NCBI RefSeq assembly: GCF_048564905.1
Contig: NC_132992.1
Coordinates: 21,338,501-21,402,500, forward strand
Direction: 5' to 3'
DNA length: 64,000 nucleotides
Origin: Vicugna pacos
Taxonomy: Eukaryota > Chordata > Mammalia > Artiodactyla > Camelidae
Each line of letters begins with the position of its first letter. Position 1 is the stretch's first letter. This document shows, one piece after another, positions 41,201-47,474 of the stretch. Below the pieces are notes generated by a model that was given only the letters and a program-made list of their open reading frames with translations, made no database searches and was not told the origin of the DNA. The position numbers and the translations under genes were made by a program.

Positions 41201-44200
41201 CAATCTGCCTAAATTGGTCCCTGTGTATGTTTTCCCCTTGTTTGAGGTCCAGTCACCTGGTGTTCACTTGAGTAATTCCAGTGATGAGAAATTCACAAGT
41301 CCTTGGCACTTAGGTCACATGAATTACCAATGGATTCAGTGAAAGCTTGATGTAGCTCCTGCCCTTGGGAGGTGTACGTTCCCTGAGAACAGGAACCTAC
41401 CTGCTGCTGCACATGGCCCGTGTATTGTTCAATGAACTCGGTGAAGCGAATGTAGTCTGTGCCCAGCCGGCAGAGTCGATTCAGGACGCTGGTTTCACTG
41501 GGATGGAGAAATGGGAAGTCCTGTGACACCTGCAGGAGAGGAAAAACGCTAAAAACACTGATGCCTGCTATTCACTGCTTGCTAGCACTATCGTTTCCCT
41601 CCGCAAGATGCCCATCTAAGATTGGTAGGTTCTAGAAAACGAAAGTATTTCCAAACCAGTGCAAAGACATTGTTCCCCATCCCCAACCTAATTAGTTATT
41701 TATTGAAATAGGCAGTGGTGGACAGTAAAGAATTCAAACAATACACGGTGTTCATTAAAAATAAGTCGGTCTCTGCAGAGGCAGCTACTATTACCTATGT
41801 CTTTTTTTTAATTAAAGTACAGTTGACTTATATTGTCAGTTTAAAGTGTAACATAATGATTCAGTATTTTTATAGATTACACACCATACAAAGTTATTAT
41901 AAAACATTGGTTATAGTCCTGTAGTGTACATTACATGCCTGTGACTTAACTTATTTTTTCACTGGTTAGTTTGTACCTCTTAATCCCCTTCACCTATTTC
42001 ATCCCTTCCCCTACCCTTCTCCCTTCTGGGGACCACCATTTGTTGTATCTATGAATCTGTTTCTGTCTTGATATGTTTGTTTCGTTTTCTAGATTTCACA
42101 TATAATTGAAATCATATAGTATTTGTCTTTCTCTGTCTGACTTATTTCACTAAGCATAACATCCTCCAGGTCCATCCATGTTTTCATAAATGGCAAGACT
42201 TCATTCTTTGATATAGGTAAGTATATTACCTATTTCTAGTGGAACCCTCCAGGGATAGTCTATAAGGATATATGGATTTTTTTTTAACCTGGTTACAATA
42301 AAGTCTCTTTAGCAATACTGCTCAAACTTGGGTCTGCAGACTCCAGGGAGTTCTCAGACATATTCTTAGGATTTACAAATTCTCTATGAAACTTTAAATT
42401 TTGTTTTCATTTCAATAAAAATGTAAAATTAATATAGCATACTATAATCTGTAAAAGCACCTTATAACTGGACATATAAAGTTAGCATCCATATTTCCAT
42501 TTGTATTTTTAATTTAAATCATGGCCAAATGATAGCCTAGTATGGTGTATAAAAATTTCACAGCAGTTCAAGTAGAAAAACAGTAGTGGGCAAATGTATT
42601 CATTCCATCAACTTAAAAAAATCACTGCAAAATATACATCAAAATTAGCATTTTAGCCATTATTAGTGTACATGTTAGTGACATTGAGTGCATTCATATC
42701 GTTGTGCAACCATCACCACCATCCATCTCCAGAACTTTTTCATCTTCCCAAACTAAAACTCTGTACCCATTATACAGTGACTCTCCATTGACCCTTCCCC
42801 TAGCCCTTGGCAACCATCCTTCTACCTTCTGTCTCTGTGGATTTGACTACTCTAAATACCTCATGTAAGTGGAAGCATACAATATTTATCCTTTTGCAAC
42901 TGGCTTATTTCACCTGGCATAGTGTCTTCAAGATTCATCTATGTTTTAGCATCATGTTAGAATTTCTTTCCTTTGAAAGATGAATAATATTCCACTGTAT
43001 GAATATGTCACATTTTGTTTATTTAACTAATTTGTCCGTGAACACATGAGTTGCTTCTACCTTTCGGTTATTGTGAATAATGCTGCTGTGAACATGGGTG
43101 TGCAAATATCTATTTGAGTTCCTGCTTTCACTTCTTTTGGGATATACCCAGGACTGAAATTGCTGGATCATCTTACCAGATGATTAAATTAAAATTCTAT
43201 GTTTAATTTTTGGGAGCATCACCGCACCATTTTACATTCCCACTGGCTATGCACAAGGGTTCTAATTTCTCCATAACCTCACCAACACTTGTTGTTTTCT
43301 TTTTTGGTAATAACCATCCTAAAGGGTATGAAATGATATCACATTGTGCTTTCGATTTGCATTTCCCTAATGATTAGTAACATTGATCATCTTTTCATTT
43401 GTTTATTGGCCACTATGTATCTTCTTTGGAGAAACAACCAACTTTTAATGAACACTTACTTATCCCAGGCACTGTGCTAACATTCTAAGATTAAATAATG
43501 AACAAAATCAGATATATTTACTACTCCCAAGGAACTTACCATATTTCATATTCATGTTGTATTGTATTTGGTGGATGCCATCTTTATATGACAGTAAATG
43601 TGGTAACAAACAGGCAAAGAACAAATTTTCAGTTAGTGATTGCACAATAATTTGATTAGGAATCCACTTAATGTAGATTTTAATGACAGGATGTTAACCA
43701 TATCTTCAAATTAATAACTTAAGTGGTAGCATGACATAGTGCTTGAGAACCTGGTCTTTGGAGCCATAATGCCTGGGTTTGAATCACTGAGTTGCCTCTT
43801 ACTTGCTTGATATTTTAGGCAAGCAATACCCTTCTGTGCCTCAGTTTTCATATCTATAAAGTGGAGACAAAGTGTGAGGATTAAATAAATACATGTAAAT
43901 CACATGTGCCAAGCACATAGCAAATGCTCAATACATGACAGTAATTTTTGTATTATTAGGACAGCTCTACACAGTAATTAAGTGATGCTCCCATTAAAAT
44001 CGGCATTTTGAGCAGTGCTTGTTGGCAGAGTTCTAGAAAAGTTCAAGGTCCGGTTATTCTGAAACAGCAATCAATACCTTAAAGCTACTGGTACCATTTG
44101 GTACAACCTACTTATATGAATAGGCATTCTCTACATTAGAATTACTGAAGTCAAAACAGAAAATACAGAGCCAGATCTGTCACAAAGTCCTTCTACTGTT

Positions 44201-46172
44201 AAACTCAATATCGACAATTTAGTTTTAGCAAAACAACAGTTTATGTTGTTAGATCAGTGGAAGTTCTGCCTCCCAGGGACACCTGGTAATGTCTGGAGGT
44301 ATTTTTGCCTGCCTCAACTCAGGGGTACTACTGGCATCTAGCGAGGAGAGGCCATGGATACTGCTAAACATCCTACAGTGCCCAGGGCAGCCCCCTCCAC
44401 AAAGAATTATCCAGCCAAAATGTCAGCAGTGCCAAGGCTGAGAAACTGTATTAGATTAATGTCAATCTGAATGTATCTATTTGGTAGTTTTATTTATTTT
44501 GTAAAAATAATTGGTTTATAGTTGTTGAAGAGTAATATGCTTGAGTTTATAGTTGGCTTAAAGTATATACACATTCAATATTTCAATGAAATGATTTTTA
44601 TCAACATTGGGCATTCATGACAATTTTTCCTTTTATTCAAATGTGAAGAACACTGTTCTGCAGAAAGCACTCAATGTTTGCTGGTTTTGATGGTCTTTTT
44701 TTCCCACAACTATCTTAATACCTACTGTGTGGCAGAAACTGTGCTAGGTGCTCCTGGTACATCTATGAAGAAGACCATTGTGGTCTTTGCCCCCATGGGC
44801 AATCTATGTGAGAGAAAACCTATTCACAGGTAATAACGATAAATAGTATGAACTGTGATGTCCAATAAGGGAAATAAACCAGCTGTTGTGATAGAAAATA
44901 ATGGCAAAAGGAATATACTTAAAAAGGTGGTCAGAGAAAGTTTTTCTGAGAAAGTAACAATACAGCTGAGAACGTCAGGAGGAAAATATTTAATTGAAAC
45001 TTTTTTAATAAGAAAAATAGGAAGGCGGCTATCTTTCCCATATTCTGTTATCTTTCTACTTCAGACAGCCAAGCATGCACAAATACTTCCTGAACATTTT
45101 TCTCCTATATGCCTGGCATTGTGCTAGTTTTACAAGGGAAAATAAACAATAACAAAAGGAATCTGGCTCATAGGTTTTGTAAATCAAGAATGCAATTTTT
45201 CTGCTCCTCAACAGCCTGTACTACCAATTTTTCTGCTCCTTAACAGCCTATACTACCAATTCTCATAGGAACAGGCATGACTTTGTGGTCAGACAGAGCT
45301 AGTTTCAAATCTTGCCTTGCCAAGACTGGCCACCTGAAGTTCTCTGGGCTTCAGTTTGCTCATTTGTAAACTGGGGCTAACAATACTCAAGTTATTAAGT
45401 TACTGAGATGATTAGATAATATTACTAGAAGTAGAAAAGAGTGGTTCAGATACAGGAGCCAGACAGATCTGGGTTCAAGACCAAGTTCACTAATGGCTAT
45501 GTGATACCTGACACCGGAGTTAATCTCTTATATGGAGATCGGTGGTTGTGAAGATTAAATGCATACAGTATGTAGCCCTTTCTCCTCATACATTCCTGTT
45601 ACACGAAGCCCCCCCGCCCCAAATTCTAGTGCAGATATTTTCTGGGCAAGGAGTAATGAGGGAAATACTCTGACTCATTTTTTCAATCAACAAAATTGAC
45701 TGAACCTTTATAGTATGTTAGGCAGTATGTATTTGGACTAGCTTTCAAAACTCAGTTTAAAACAGAGTGCACGGTTAAGATGGGATAAGGTGCCTCCCTC
45801 ATTTTACATCCAGTCTCCCAGCAATTTCAACCTTAGGCCGGGTCCTGGATCCTCTCCTCCTCGAAGGCGGGGACATAAGGGGTCTGCCCTGTTTCCCGGC
45901 CTAGGCCCTCCCAAGGTGTCTACACCACCCTTAGGCTGCACAGTGCCCCAGTTACCCGCCCAGGAACATGCTGCCCCAACACCTCAGCCCCTGCAAACCC
46001 CGCCCCTTCGGTCCCTCAGACTCCTCCCCCAGGCACTGGCTCAGGTCCACCCATTCTGCCTTTGCTAGTTCCCGCGCTCCGAGCCGGACAGTACCTGGAG
46101 GCCACTCCGCTTGTTCCAGGTGAAAATGGACCCTGGGTACCCGCTCAGGGCCAAGAGCAGTTCGTGGATCAT
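11193..46172 (-). CDS. TUBGCP4: gamma-tubulin complex component 4 (GCP4), complete, 18 coding exons
   Basis: GCP4 is a core subunit of the gamma-tubulin ring complex, binding gamma-tubulin to template microtubules at centrosomes. Exons in transcript order: 46095-46172, 41401-41529, 38662-38784, 38224-38277, 37754-37810, 34632-34711, 31902-32103, 29417-29582, 29055-29179, 20786-20836, 20265-20370, 18636-18743, 18047-18185, 14793-14970, 14112-14246, 12603-12719, 11836-11975, 11193-11205. The joined length is 2001 nt, i.e. 666 residues plus stop, from [15 protein letters not shown] to TLGSFGM. Human isoforms are 667 and 666 residues (from memory). The N-terminal half is GRIP1 and the C-terminal half GRIP2, the gamma-tubulin-binding part. 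Exon phases agree at every junction and no frame break was seen. The start is the first ATG after the CpG-island promoter and matches the human start. It is head-to-head with ZSCAN29 and tail-to-tail with TP53BP1. Confidence 0.97.
11779..11803. repeat. C-rich simple repeat
   Basis: Runs of CCCCCC/CCCCA in the last TUBGCP4 intron. Confidence 0.7.
11836..11975 (-). CDS. TUBGCP4: TUBGCP4 coding exon 17
   Basis: Encodes [18 protein letters not shown] through [10 protein letters not shown] plus two bases of Ser. Acceptor ctctgcag, donor gtagga. Confidence 0.95.
12603..12719 (-). CDS. TUBGCP4: TUBGCP4 coding exon 16
   Basis: Encodes [17 protein letters not shown] through AAQLSILVK (39 codons, phase 0/0). 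Donor gtgagt. Confidence 0.95.
12790..13290 (+). repeat. L2 LINE 3' part
   Basis: It ends in the typical L2 tail: 'gattgtgagctccttaaggg', then 'cagtgccttgcatacagtaagcactcaataaatatttaatg' (split here). It lies in a TUBGCP4 intron in reverse to the gene. Confidence 0.65.
13548..13690. mobile_element. MER5-like hAT MITE fragment
   Basis: 'ggtgcctgg...ggattctaatttaa...aaaagctcccagatgattc' is typical of MER5A/B internal text. The terminal repeats are worn. Confidence 0.5.
14112..14246 (-). CDS. TUBGCP4: TUBGCP4 coding exon 15
   Basis: Encodes [18 protein letters not shown] through [10 protein letters not shown] (45 codons, phase 0/0). Donor gtaagt. Confidence 0.95.
14793..14970 (-). CDS. TUBGCP4: TUBGCP4 coding exon 14
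   Basis: Encodes [18 protein letters not shown] through VDNLQYYLQ. This is GRIP2 core, the gamma-tubulin-facing segment. Confidence 0.95.
15085..15480 (+). repeat. L1 LINE fragment, 3' region
   Basis: 'tggaatattacacagccatc...atgaatgaacctcagctgtac' (15130-15175) is the standard L1 ORF2/3' UTR text. Old copy in a TUBGCP4 intron. Confidence 0.6.
15965..16434 (+). repeat. L1 3' end, split by a Vic-1 SINE
   Basis: The left part (15965-16117, 'gaactcatctacaaaacag...ttatggataccaggg...ttagccactatatataaaa') and the right part (16271-16434, 'tgtatagcacagggaacta...gtacaccagagactgatac') are consecutive pieces of a cetartiodactyl-type L1 3' UTR. A SINE sits between them. It lacks a clean poly(A) end and abuts an inverted L1 end. 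Confidence 0.75.
16118..16270 (+). mobile_element. Vic-1 tRNA-derived SINE (full length)
   Basis: The tRNA-like head has an A-box region 'tatagctcaagtgacagcgc' and the exact B-box text ggttcgatcc, followed by 'acctaattacctccctctc' tail text and poly(A). Vic-1 is the camelid lineage SINE. It is inserted in an L1 3' UTR. Confidence 0.85.
16437..17405 (-). repeat. L1 LINE, inverted 3' end and ORF2 C-terminal region
   Basis: Read on +, it runs from 'ctgttgtgttagtttctgatgtac' (16446-16469) through 'gctgagtagtattccatc' to 'tgaggtgataacctcattgtagtttt', i.e. the reverse complement of an L1 3' UTR plus ORF2 end. It is tail-to-tail with the preceding L1 piece. Confidence 0.8.
18047..18185 (-). CDS. 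TUBGCP4: TUBGCP4 coding exon 13
   Basis: Encodes [18 protein letters not shown] through FTPAVLEK. The acceptor is a single ttaacag before ATGCTACT, so the protein reads KEHK-DATQ without the extra Ala of the longer human form. Donor gtgagt. Confidence 0.95.
18636..18743 (-). CDS. TUBGCP4: TUBGCP4 coding exon 12
   Basis: Encodes [17 protein letters not shown] through IEYHGKEHK plus one base. The donor gttggc is far from consensus beyond the GT. Confidence 0.94.
18905..19965 (+). repeat. unclassified old interspersed repeat text
   Basis: 18905-19395 ('caggtgacccaggaacgat...caataaatgcttttg...tgagattgaattgggttttctgacatctgcagccg') and 19690-19965 ('ggagctgctggtggccatgttgcc...agagcaaataaattcac') resemble two diverged copies of one old mammalian repeat. 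I cannot name the family. No host exon lies here. Confidence 0.35.
19583..19645. repeat. TA/CA microsatellite
   Basis: A (CA)n core flanked by (TA)n in a TUBGCP4 intron. Confidence 0.85.
20265..20370 (-). CDS. TUBGCP4: TUBGCP4 coding exon 11
   Basis: Encodes [17 protein letters not shown] through TPPTAVTEH plus one base. It marks the start of the GRIP2 half. Donor gtaatt. Confidence 0.95.
20786..20836 (-). CDS. TUBGCP4: TUBGCP4 coding exon 10
   Basis: Encodes [17 protein letters not shown] (17 codons, phase 0/0). Confidence 0.95.
20990..21140 (+). repeat. L1 3' end fragment
   Basis: 'ggtgatggttgcacaacattgtgaa...cactgaattgtac...aatttcatctcaataaaaa' is the standard end of L1MA/MB-type elements. 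Confidence 0.7.
21150..21560 (+). repeat. L1 ORF2 fragment (reverse-transcriptase region), decayed
   Basis: 'atcacctcaatagatgcagaaaaagcatttg' (21182-21212) is the classic L1 ORF2 segment; further ORF2-like text follows with several gaps. Confidence 0.65.
21600..22155. other. unclassified intronic stretch
   Basis: GC-richer than its surroundings, ending in 'cagaatctgtttcctgggg...gtgacctatgaca', which looks like an old interspersed repeat end. No exon was recognised. Confidence 0.3.
22260..22905 (+). repeat. L1 ORF2 C-terminal fragment
   Basis: A broken reading frame with '[20 protein letters not shown]' and '[10 protein letters not shown]'-type text of L1 ORF2 end. It stops where a second, better kept L1 begins. 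Confidence 0.75.
22906..24810 (+). repeat. L1 LINE, ORF2 3' half plus 3' UTR
   Basis: ORF2-type peptides such as '[10 protein letters not shown]' (shifted frame), '[17 protein letters not shown]' and '[20 protein letters not shown]' are visible in order. The 3' UTR ends near 24810. A short inverted L1 end is nested in it at 24520-24638. Confidence 0.8.
24520..24638 (-). mobile_element. short L1 3'-end insertion nested in an older L1
   Basis: Read on +, 'aattgaagtacagtttacaatgttatatcaatttctggtgtac' (24579-24621) is the inverted end of a cetartiodactyl L1. It is flanked by copies of 'gaaactagat' (about 24514 and 24631), consistent with a target-site duplication. Confidence 0.65.
24903..25126. 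repeat. diverged tandem duplication, 120-bp period
   Basis: 24903-25006 and 25023-25126 align at an offset of exactly 120 bases ('ttctgtaatatatttagagaaatgttta' against 'ttctgtaatgcatttacagaaatgttta'), with many substitutions. A T-run separates them. Confidence 0.7.
25128..25190 (+). repeat. short L1 fragment
   Basis: 'aactattgatacatgcaaca...gctaggtcaaagaagcc' matches the same L1 region present at 22862-22910. Confidence 0.5.
25900..25993 (+). mobile_element. Vic-1 SINE (short copy)
   Basis: 'agctcagtggtagagcgcgtgc' (A-box region, 25911-25932) and 'gattcaatccc' (B-box region), then poly(A). Flanked by 'aagtcaag' on both sides (about 25892 and 25991), a target-site duplication. Confidence 0.85.
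26425..26550 (+). mobile_element. Vic-1 SINE
   Basis: 'tagagctcagtggtggagtg' and 'ggttcaatccccagtacctc' with an A-rich tail. It is flanked by near-identical 14-bp copies (26411-26425 and 26551-26564, ending tagaaaaag). Confidence 0.85.
27370..27600 (-). repeat. LINE-like fragment (L1M-type 3' UTR, inverted)
   Basis: 'gtttacagctcgaagaatttccacagattgaacacacctgtgtaaccagc' (27432-27481) is common text of old L1 3' regions. The family call is tentative. Confidence 0.45.
28215..28440. mobile_element. MER5-like hAT fragment (weak)
   Basis: 'cttcagaatcacctgcagag' and 'agtcagaagctctggaggt' resemble MER5-type text. Ends not located. Confidence 0.3.
29055..29179 (-). CDS. TUBGCP4: TUBGCP4 coding exon 9
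   Basis: Encodes [16 protein letters not shown] through DRIRSTVAE. Acceptor attctgcag, donor gtttgt (a weak donor). An 8.2 kb, L1-filled intron follows. Confidence 0.95.
29417..29582 (-). CDS. TUBGCP4: TUBGCP4 coding exon 8
   Basis: Encodes [16 protein letters not shown] through NQNVNLTRK. Acceptor cttgagcag, donor gtagga. Confidence 0.95.
29988..30170. mobile_element. non-autonomous hAT element (MER5/MER58 group)
   Basis: The imperfect terminal inverted repeats 'gtggttctcaaa' at the left and 'tttgagaaccacg' at the right bound about 180 bases. Inner text includes 'cccctccccagatctac' and 'cccggtgatcc'. Confidence 0.65.
30270..31562 (+). repeat. L2 LINE, ORF2 part and 3' end
   Basis: A long L2 series: 'aactcaacatgtccaaagt', 'ctcccagctcttttaaggttcaagtcc', 'ttccctctgcctggaac', ending 'gggcagggactac...ggaacagtgcctggcacgcaacaggcattcaataaa' (split). 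An unrelated insert may lie at 30418-30540. Confidence 0.7.
31902..32103 (-). CDS. TUBGCP4: TUBGCP4 coding exon 7
   Basis: Encodes [16 protein letters not shown] through [10 protein letters not shown] to LRELQDL. Donor gtgaga. It carries the acidic loop that is poorly ordered in gamma-TuRC structures (family knowledge). Confidence 0.95.
32985..33055 (-). repeat. short inverted L1 3' end
   Basis: 'gtcaatttacaatgttgtgttaatttctggtgta' on + is the inverted end of a young cetartiodactyl-type L1. Confidence 0.65.
33060..33800 (+). repeat. old L1 3' UTR text
   Basis: 'aactggggaaattcagatat...gtatttaggggttaag...ttcagcaaaaaaat' is typical of L1M 3' ends. Similar material continues to about 33800. Confidence 0.5.
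33990..34290 (-). repeat. old inverted L1 fragment
   Basis: 'acaacattgcaataaatgatgactgtgcatatgg...gataaaattcttaagaatgg' resembles the inverted ORF2 end/3' region of L1M elements. Confidence 0.45.
34632..34711 (-). CDS. TUBGCP4: TUBGCP4 coding exon 6
   Basis: Encodes [17 protein letters not shown] through VRSALE plus two bases of Lys. Acceptor ttccccag, donor gtaagt. Confidence 0.95.
34745..35682 (-). mobile_element. solo LTR fossil, ERVL/MLT2-like
   Basis: About 0.94 kb of LTR-like text in reverse, ending at 35682 in the 'ataaatcacaatatcaca' terminus. It includes 'gctctctgaatcctcctttt', 'gattaaatcac' and 'agttccaaccctccaatcac' text shared by MLT2-type LTRs. No internal viral region is attached, so it is a solo LTR, old and broken. 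The left end is approximate, and the exact subfamily is from memory. Confidence 0.6.
35690..35890. mobile_element. MER5A-like hAT MITE
   Basis: 'agcatcacctggaagc', 'gtgaatcagaatctctgggg' and 'ccaggtgattctaatgcacagtgaggtttgggaac' (split) give a near-complete MER5 structure. A CCCCA-rich run lies inside. Confidence 0.65.
36045..36180 (-). repeat. inverted L1 fragment
   Basis: 'tgaggtataagtcacatacca taaaattcacc' (spaced here) is the inverted L1M 3' motif also seen at 42620. Confidence 0.55.
36395..36600 (+). repeat. MIR SINE
   Basis: 'ttaagagcacagtctttggagtcagaca...cctgggttt' then '...tgtgactctaagc' is the MIR head and core. Confidence 0.75.
36705..36730. repeat. CAA simple repeat
   Basis: Short (CAA/CAG)n run in a TUBGCP4 intron. 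Confidence 0.7.
37005..37096 (+). mobile_element. Vic-1 SINE (short copy)
   Basis: 'gggtatagctcagtggtag' and 'gggtttaatccctagcac' followed by poly(A). The flanks 'taggcatatt' and 'aaggcacatt' look like a diverged target-site duplication. Confidence 0.85.
37290..37425 (+). repeat. L2 LINE 3' end
   Basis: 'gtgcttaagggcagggtcat...ttgcattcctgatacttag...gctgaatgaataaat' is the L2 tail. Confidence 0.55.
37436..37625 (+). repeat. L1 3' end fragment
   Basis: 'tggtggtttcattggtgtat...atgtgtactttactgtac...ccacaataaaggtg' is the L1MA/MB-type terminal text. Confidence 0.65.
37754..37810 (-). CDS. TUBGCP4: TUBGCP4 coding exon 5
   Basis: Encodes [19 protein letters not shown] (19 codons, phase 0/0). Donor gtgaga. 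Confidence 0.94.
38224..38277 (-). CDS. TUBGCP4: TUBGCP4 coding exon 4
   Basis: Encodes [18 protein letters not shown] (18 codons, phase 0/0). The third residue is Ala where I recall Gly in human. Confidence 0.94.
38662..38784 (-). CDS. TUBGCP4: TUBGCP4 coding exon 3
   Basis: Encodes [17 protein letters not shown] through ALLDLEQE (41 codons, phase 0/0). Confidence 0.95.
39060..39575 (+). repeat. L2 LINE 3' part
   Basis: 'cacatacctgctcttcctgcagg', 'caaagccctgcctaactcc', 'agaccagaagcttcaggaagc...ccacactttattcatctttg' and 'cctagcacag' follow the L2 consensus order. Confidence 0.65.
40291..40366. repeat. tandem duplication, two 38-bp copies
   Basis: 'tgtcattaatatgatttcatag' and 'tgtcattaatatgattgcatag' within two adjacent 38-bp units (40291-40328, 40329-40366) with a few differences. 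Confidence 0.8.
40730..40880 (-). repeat. MIR/L2-like fragment, inverted
   Basis: 'tattattcccatttcatatgtaacgaaactgagcctcag' (split at 40808-40846) is the inverted MIR core. Confidence 0.55.
41401..41529 (-). CDS. TUBGCP4: TUBGCP4 coding exon 2
   Basis: Encodes [15 protein letters not shown] through QYTGHVQQQ (43 codons, phase 0/0). Acceptor ctgcag, donor gtaggt. Confidence 0.95.
41800..42225 (-). repeat. inverted L1 3' end
   Basis: On + it reads 'aattaaagtacagttgactt' through 'ctgacttatttcactaagc' and 'ccaggtccatccatgttttc', the reverse complement of an L1 3' UTR/ORF2 end. It lies in TUBGCP4 intron 1, in gene sense. Confidence 0.75.
42600..43440 (-). repeat. inverted L1 (older copy)
   Basis: 'gtgcaaccatcaccaccatcc', 'ttccactgtatgaatatg' and 'ggttattgtgaataatgctgctg' are the L1M landmarks in reverse, continuing to 'gcatttccctaatgattag'. 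Confidence 0.75.
43720..43950 (+). repeat. MIR SINE, near full length
   Basis: 'ctggtctttggagccataatgcctgggtt' to 'ctgtgcctcagttttcatat' and 'gaggattaaataaatacatg' follow the MIR consensus end to end. Confidence 0.75.
44255..44455 (+). mobile_element. MER20 (hAT-Charlie MITE)
   Basis: 'cctggtaatgtctggaggtatttttg', 'actggcatctagcgaggag' and 'aacatcctacagtgcccaggg' give about 200 bases in MER20 order, ending 'gctgagaaactg'. Confidence 0.8.
45193..45260. repeat. tandem duplication, two 32-bp copies
   Basis: The unit 45193-45224 is repeated at 45225-45256 with two mismatches (starts caatttttctgctcct), then begins a third time. Confidence 0.9.
45275..45420 (+). repeat. MIR SINE
   Basis: 'gactttgtggtcagacagagc...gtttcaaatc...ctgggcttcagtttgctcatttg' is MIR head and core. 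Confidence 0.65.
45440..45580 (+). repeat. second MIR SINE, adjacent
   Basis: 'ggagccagacagatctgggttc...ggctatgtgat...gtgaagattaaatgc' follows MIR text right after the previous copy. Confidence 0.55.
46095..46172 (-). CDS. TUBGCP4: TUBGCP4 coding exon 1 (start codon)
   Basis: It encodes [15 protein letters not shown] to KRSGLQ. The start context is ggaATGA. Donor gtactg. It lies inside the CpG island; the 5' UTR extends to higher coordinates. Confidence 0.95.
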
Positions 46173-46367
46173 TCCCACGGCGGACGTCAAGTCCCTGTAT
46201 CTGTCGCACCCTCCTCCAGAGCCTCACCAGGTGACCACGGAGGCGAACGCTCCCTTCTCCACACGCACACAGGCTCCTGAGACTGGCAGTTCTTCTTGAC
46301 TTTATCCGCACAGACAGTTGCCGCGGAGAGCAGACTGGAAGCCGGGAAGGGGTCGGCGAGCCGTGTC

Positions 46368-46375
46368 CCGGAAGT
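46368..46375 (+). promoter_or_regulatory. ETS/GABPA-type site
   Basis: CCGGAAGT, the core ETS motif, 82 bases left of the NRF1 palindrome. Confidence 0.6.
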
Positions 46376-46449
46376 GCGCCGCGCTCGGCTGGGCCCACCC
46401 GCTAGCTCCCGCCAGTGGCCGCGGGGGAAGGAGTCTTAGTGGCTTCCCC

Positions 46450-46460
46450 TGCGCATGCGC
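46450..46460. promoter_or_regulatory. NRF1-type palindromic site
   Basis: TGCGCATGCGC matches the NRF1 consensus (Y)GCGCAYGCGC exactly. Confidence 0.75.
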
Positions 46461-46486
46461 CTTCAGCGCCCGAGTCGCCCGCTCGG

Positions 46487-46495
46487 ATTTCCGGT
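46487..46495 (-). promoter_or_regulatory. second ETS-type site
   Basis: ATTTCCGGT on + reads ACCGGAAAT on -, 27 bases right of the NRF1 palindrome, so the two ETS sites flank it in opposite orientations. Confidence 0.5.
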
Positions 46496-46500
46496 TTGGG

Positions 46501-46550
46501 AGCTGGACTAGGAGGCTGAAGAGACCCGGCTGGAGCCAGACCCCGAGTGG
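46501..46550 (+). other. ZSCAN29: possible ZSCAN29 first 5' UTR exon (right end only)
   Basis: A good donor, 'gagtgg|gtgaggctgg' (intron from about 46551), lies right after the promoter motifs, and a coding-exon acceptor exists at 47474/47475. The non-coding exon is inferred; its start is not determinable. Confidence 0.4.
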
Positions 46551-47474
46551 GTGAGGCTGGCCCGGAGACAGAGATGCGAGTGGGTTGAGGGACAGCCCGA
46601 GAGGGAGAAGCTCCCAGGGGTGGGCTGAAGGGTGCTATCAGGGCGCCTTAGCCCGGTGGGAGGCCTTTGGAGGGACTCACAACGGCTCCGAGAGTGACCT
46701 GGCCGGAGGGAGCGAAGACAAAGAGGCCGGAACCCCGCACCCGCCGTTCCTTGAGCTGAGCACCGGGCCCGCGAACCCTGCAGCGCTGGGAGCGCCTGGC
46801 CAGCACCCGAGTTCCTCTTCAGGAGACCCATGACTGCTACCCCCTCGGACTCCCCCTCGCCACCAACCTAGTGTAACTCTCCCCGAGCCCACCTGGCCCT
46901 CGATTCAGGAGCCAAAACCAACTTCTTCAGTGCGCCAGGTTTCCCATCAGTAGTTCCCGGATATTTGCTGAGCGGTTACTTCTGCTGTGAGGGAAAACAA
47001 AGACCCAATATTCAGTACTTGATATTTGTTTGGGGTGGGAATGGTAGTGGTGGAGTCTGAGGGGGCGGGGCGGACGCGGAGGTACTGACGGAGATCAGCT
47101 GCGACCCCTGGACAGAGGCTTTTTATTGCCTTCAGCAGGATGGTGACATTCCTTTAGAACTGTCGAGCTCCAGGTCTCCCATATGGTTCGAACTCACTGT
47201 GCAACACTGGTCAGGGGACCTAAATGGGTCAGATTTGGGGGAGGCGGCAAGTTGCAGACAGTACTTTACTATCCTCAGCTACTTCACCGGGCTGCCCTGG
47301 AAGTCGCCCAGAAATGCAGGTCTGTCACCTTTATGCTCCGTTTTGACTTGCTGTCCTGAAGTTGGTGCCACCTCAGATGGCCTCGCGGAGCATATGGGAA
47401 GCGAGGCCAGCTCTAGCAAGACTTTAGACATATGAGTGTATTCCTTCTGATAGTGCCATCTCTCTCTGCCCTAG

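Larger units (their letters stand above)
45800..46900. promoter_or_regulatory. CpG-island bidirectional promoter, TUBGCP4 (-) / ZSCAN29 (+)
   Basis: A G+C- and CpG-rich block covers the first TUBGCP4 exon and the gap before ZSCAN29. TUBGCP4 starts at 46172 going left; ZSCAN29 coding starts at 47596 going right. Inside are TGCGCATGCGC (46450-46460, an NRF1 palindrome), CCGGAAGT (46368-46375) and ATTTCCGGT (46487-46495, ETS/GABPA on the minus strand). No TATA box was noticed. This is the usual make-up of a housekeeping two-way promoter. Exact transcription starts are not visible. Confidence 0.8.

Noticed and set aside
45952-46398. 148-codon minus-strand frame and other long frames at 45.8-46.9 kb
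   Set aside because: Stop-poor CpG-island sequence; only the TUBGCP4 first exon inside it matches a known protein.
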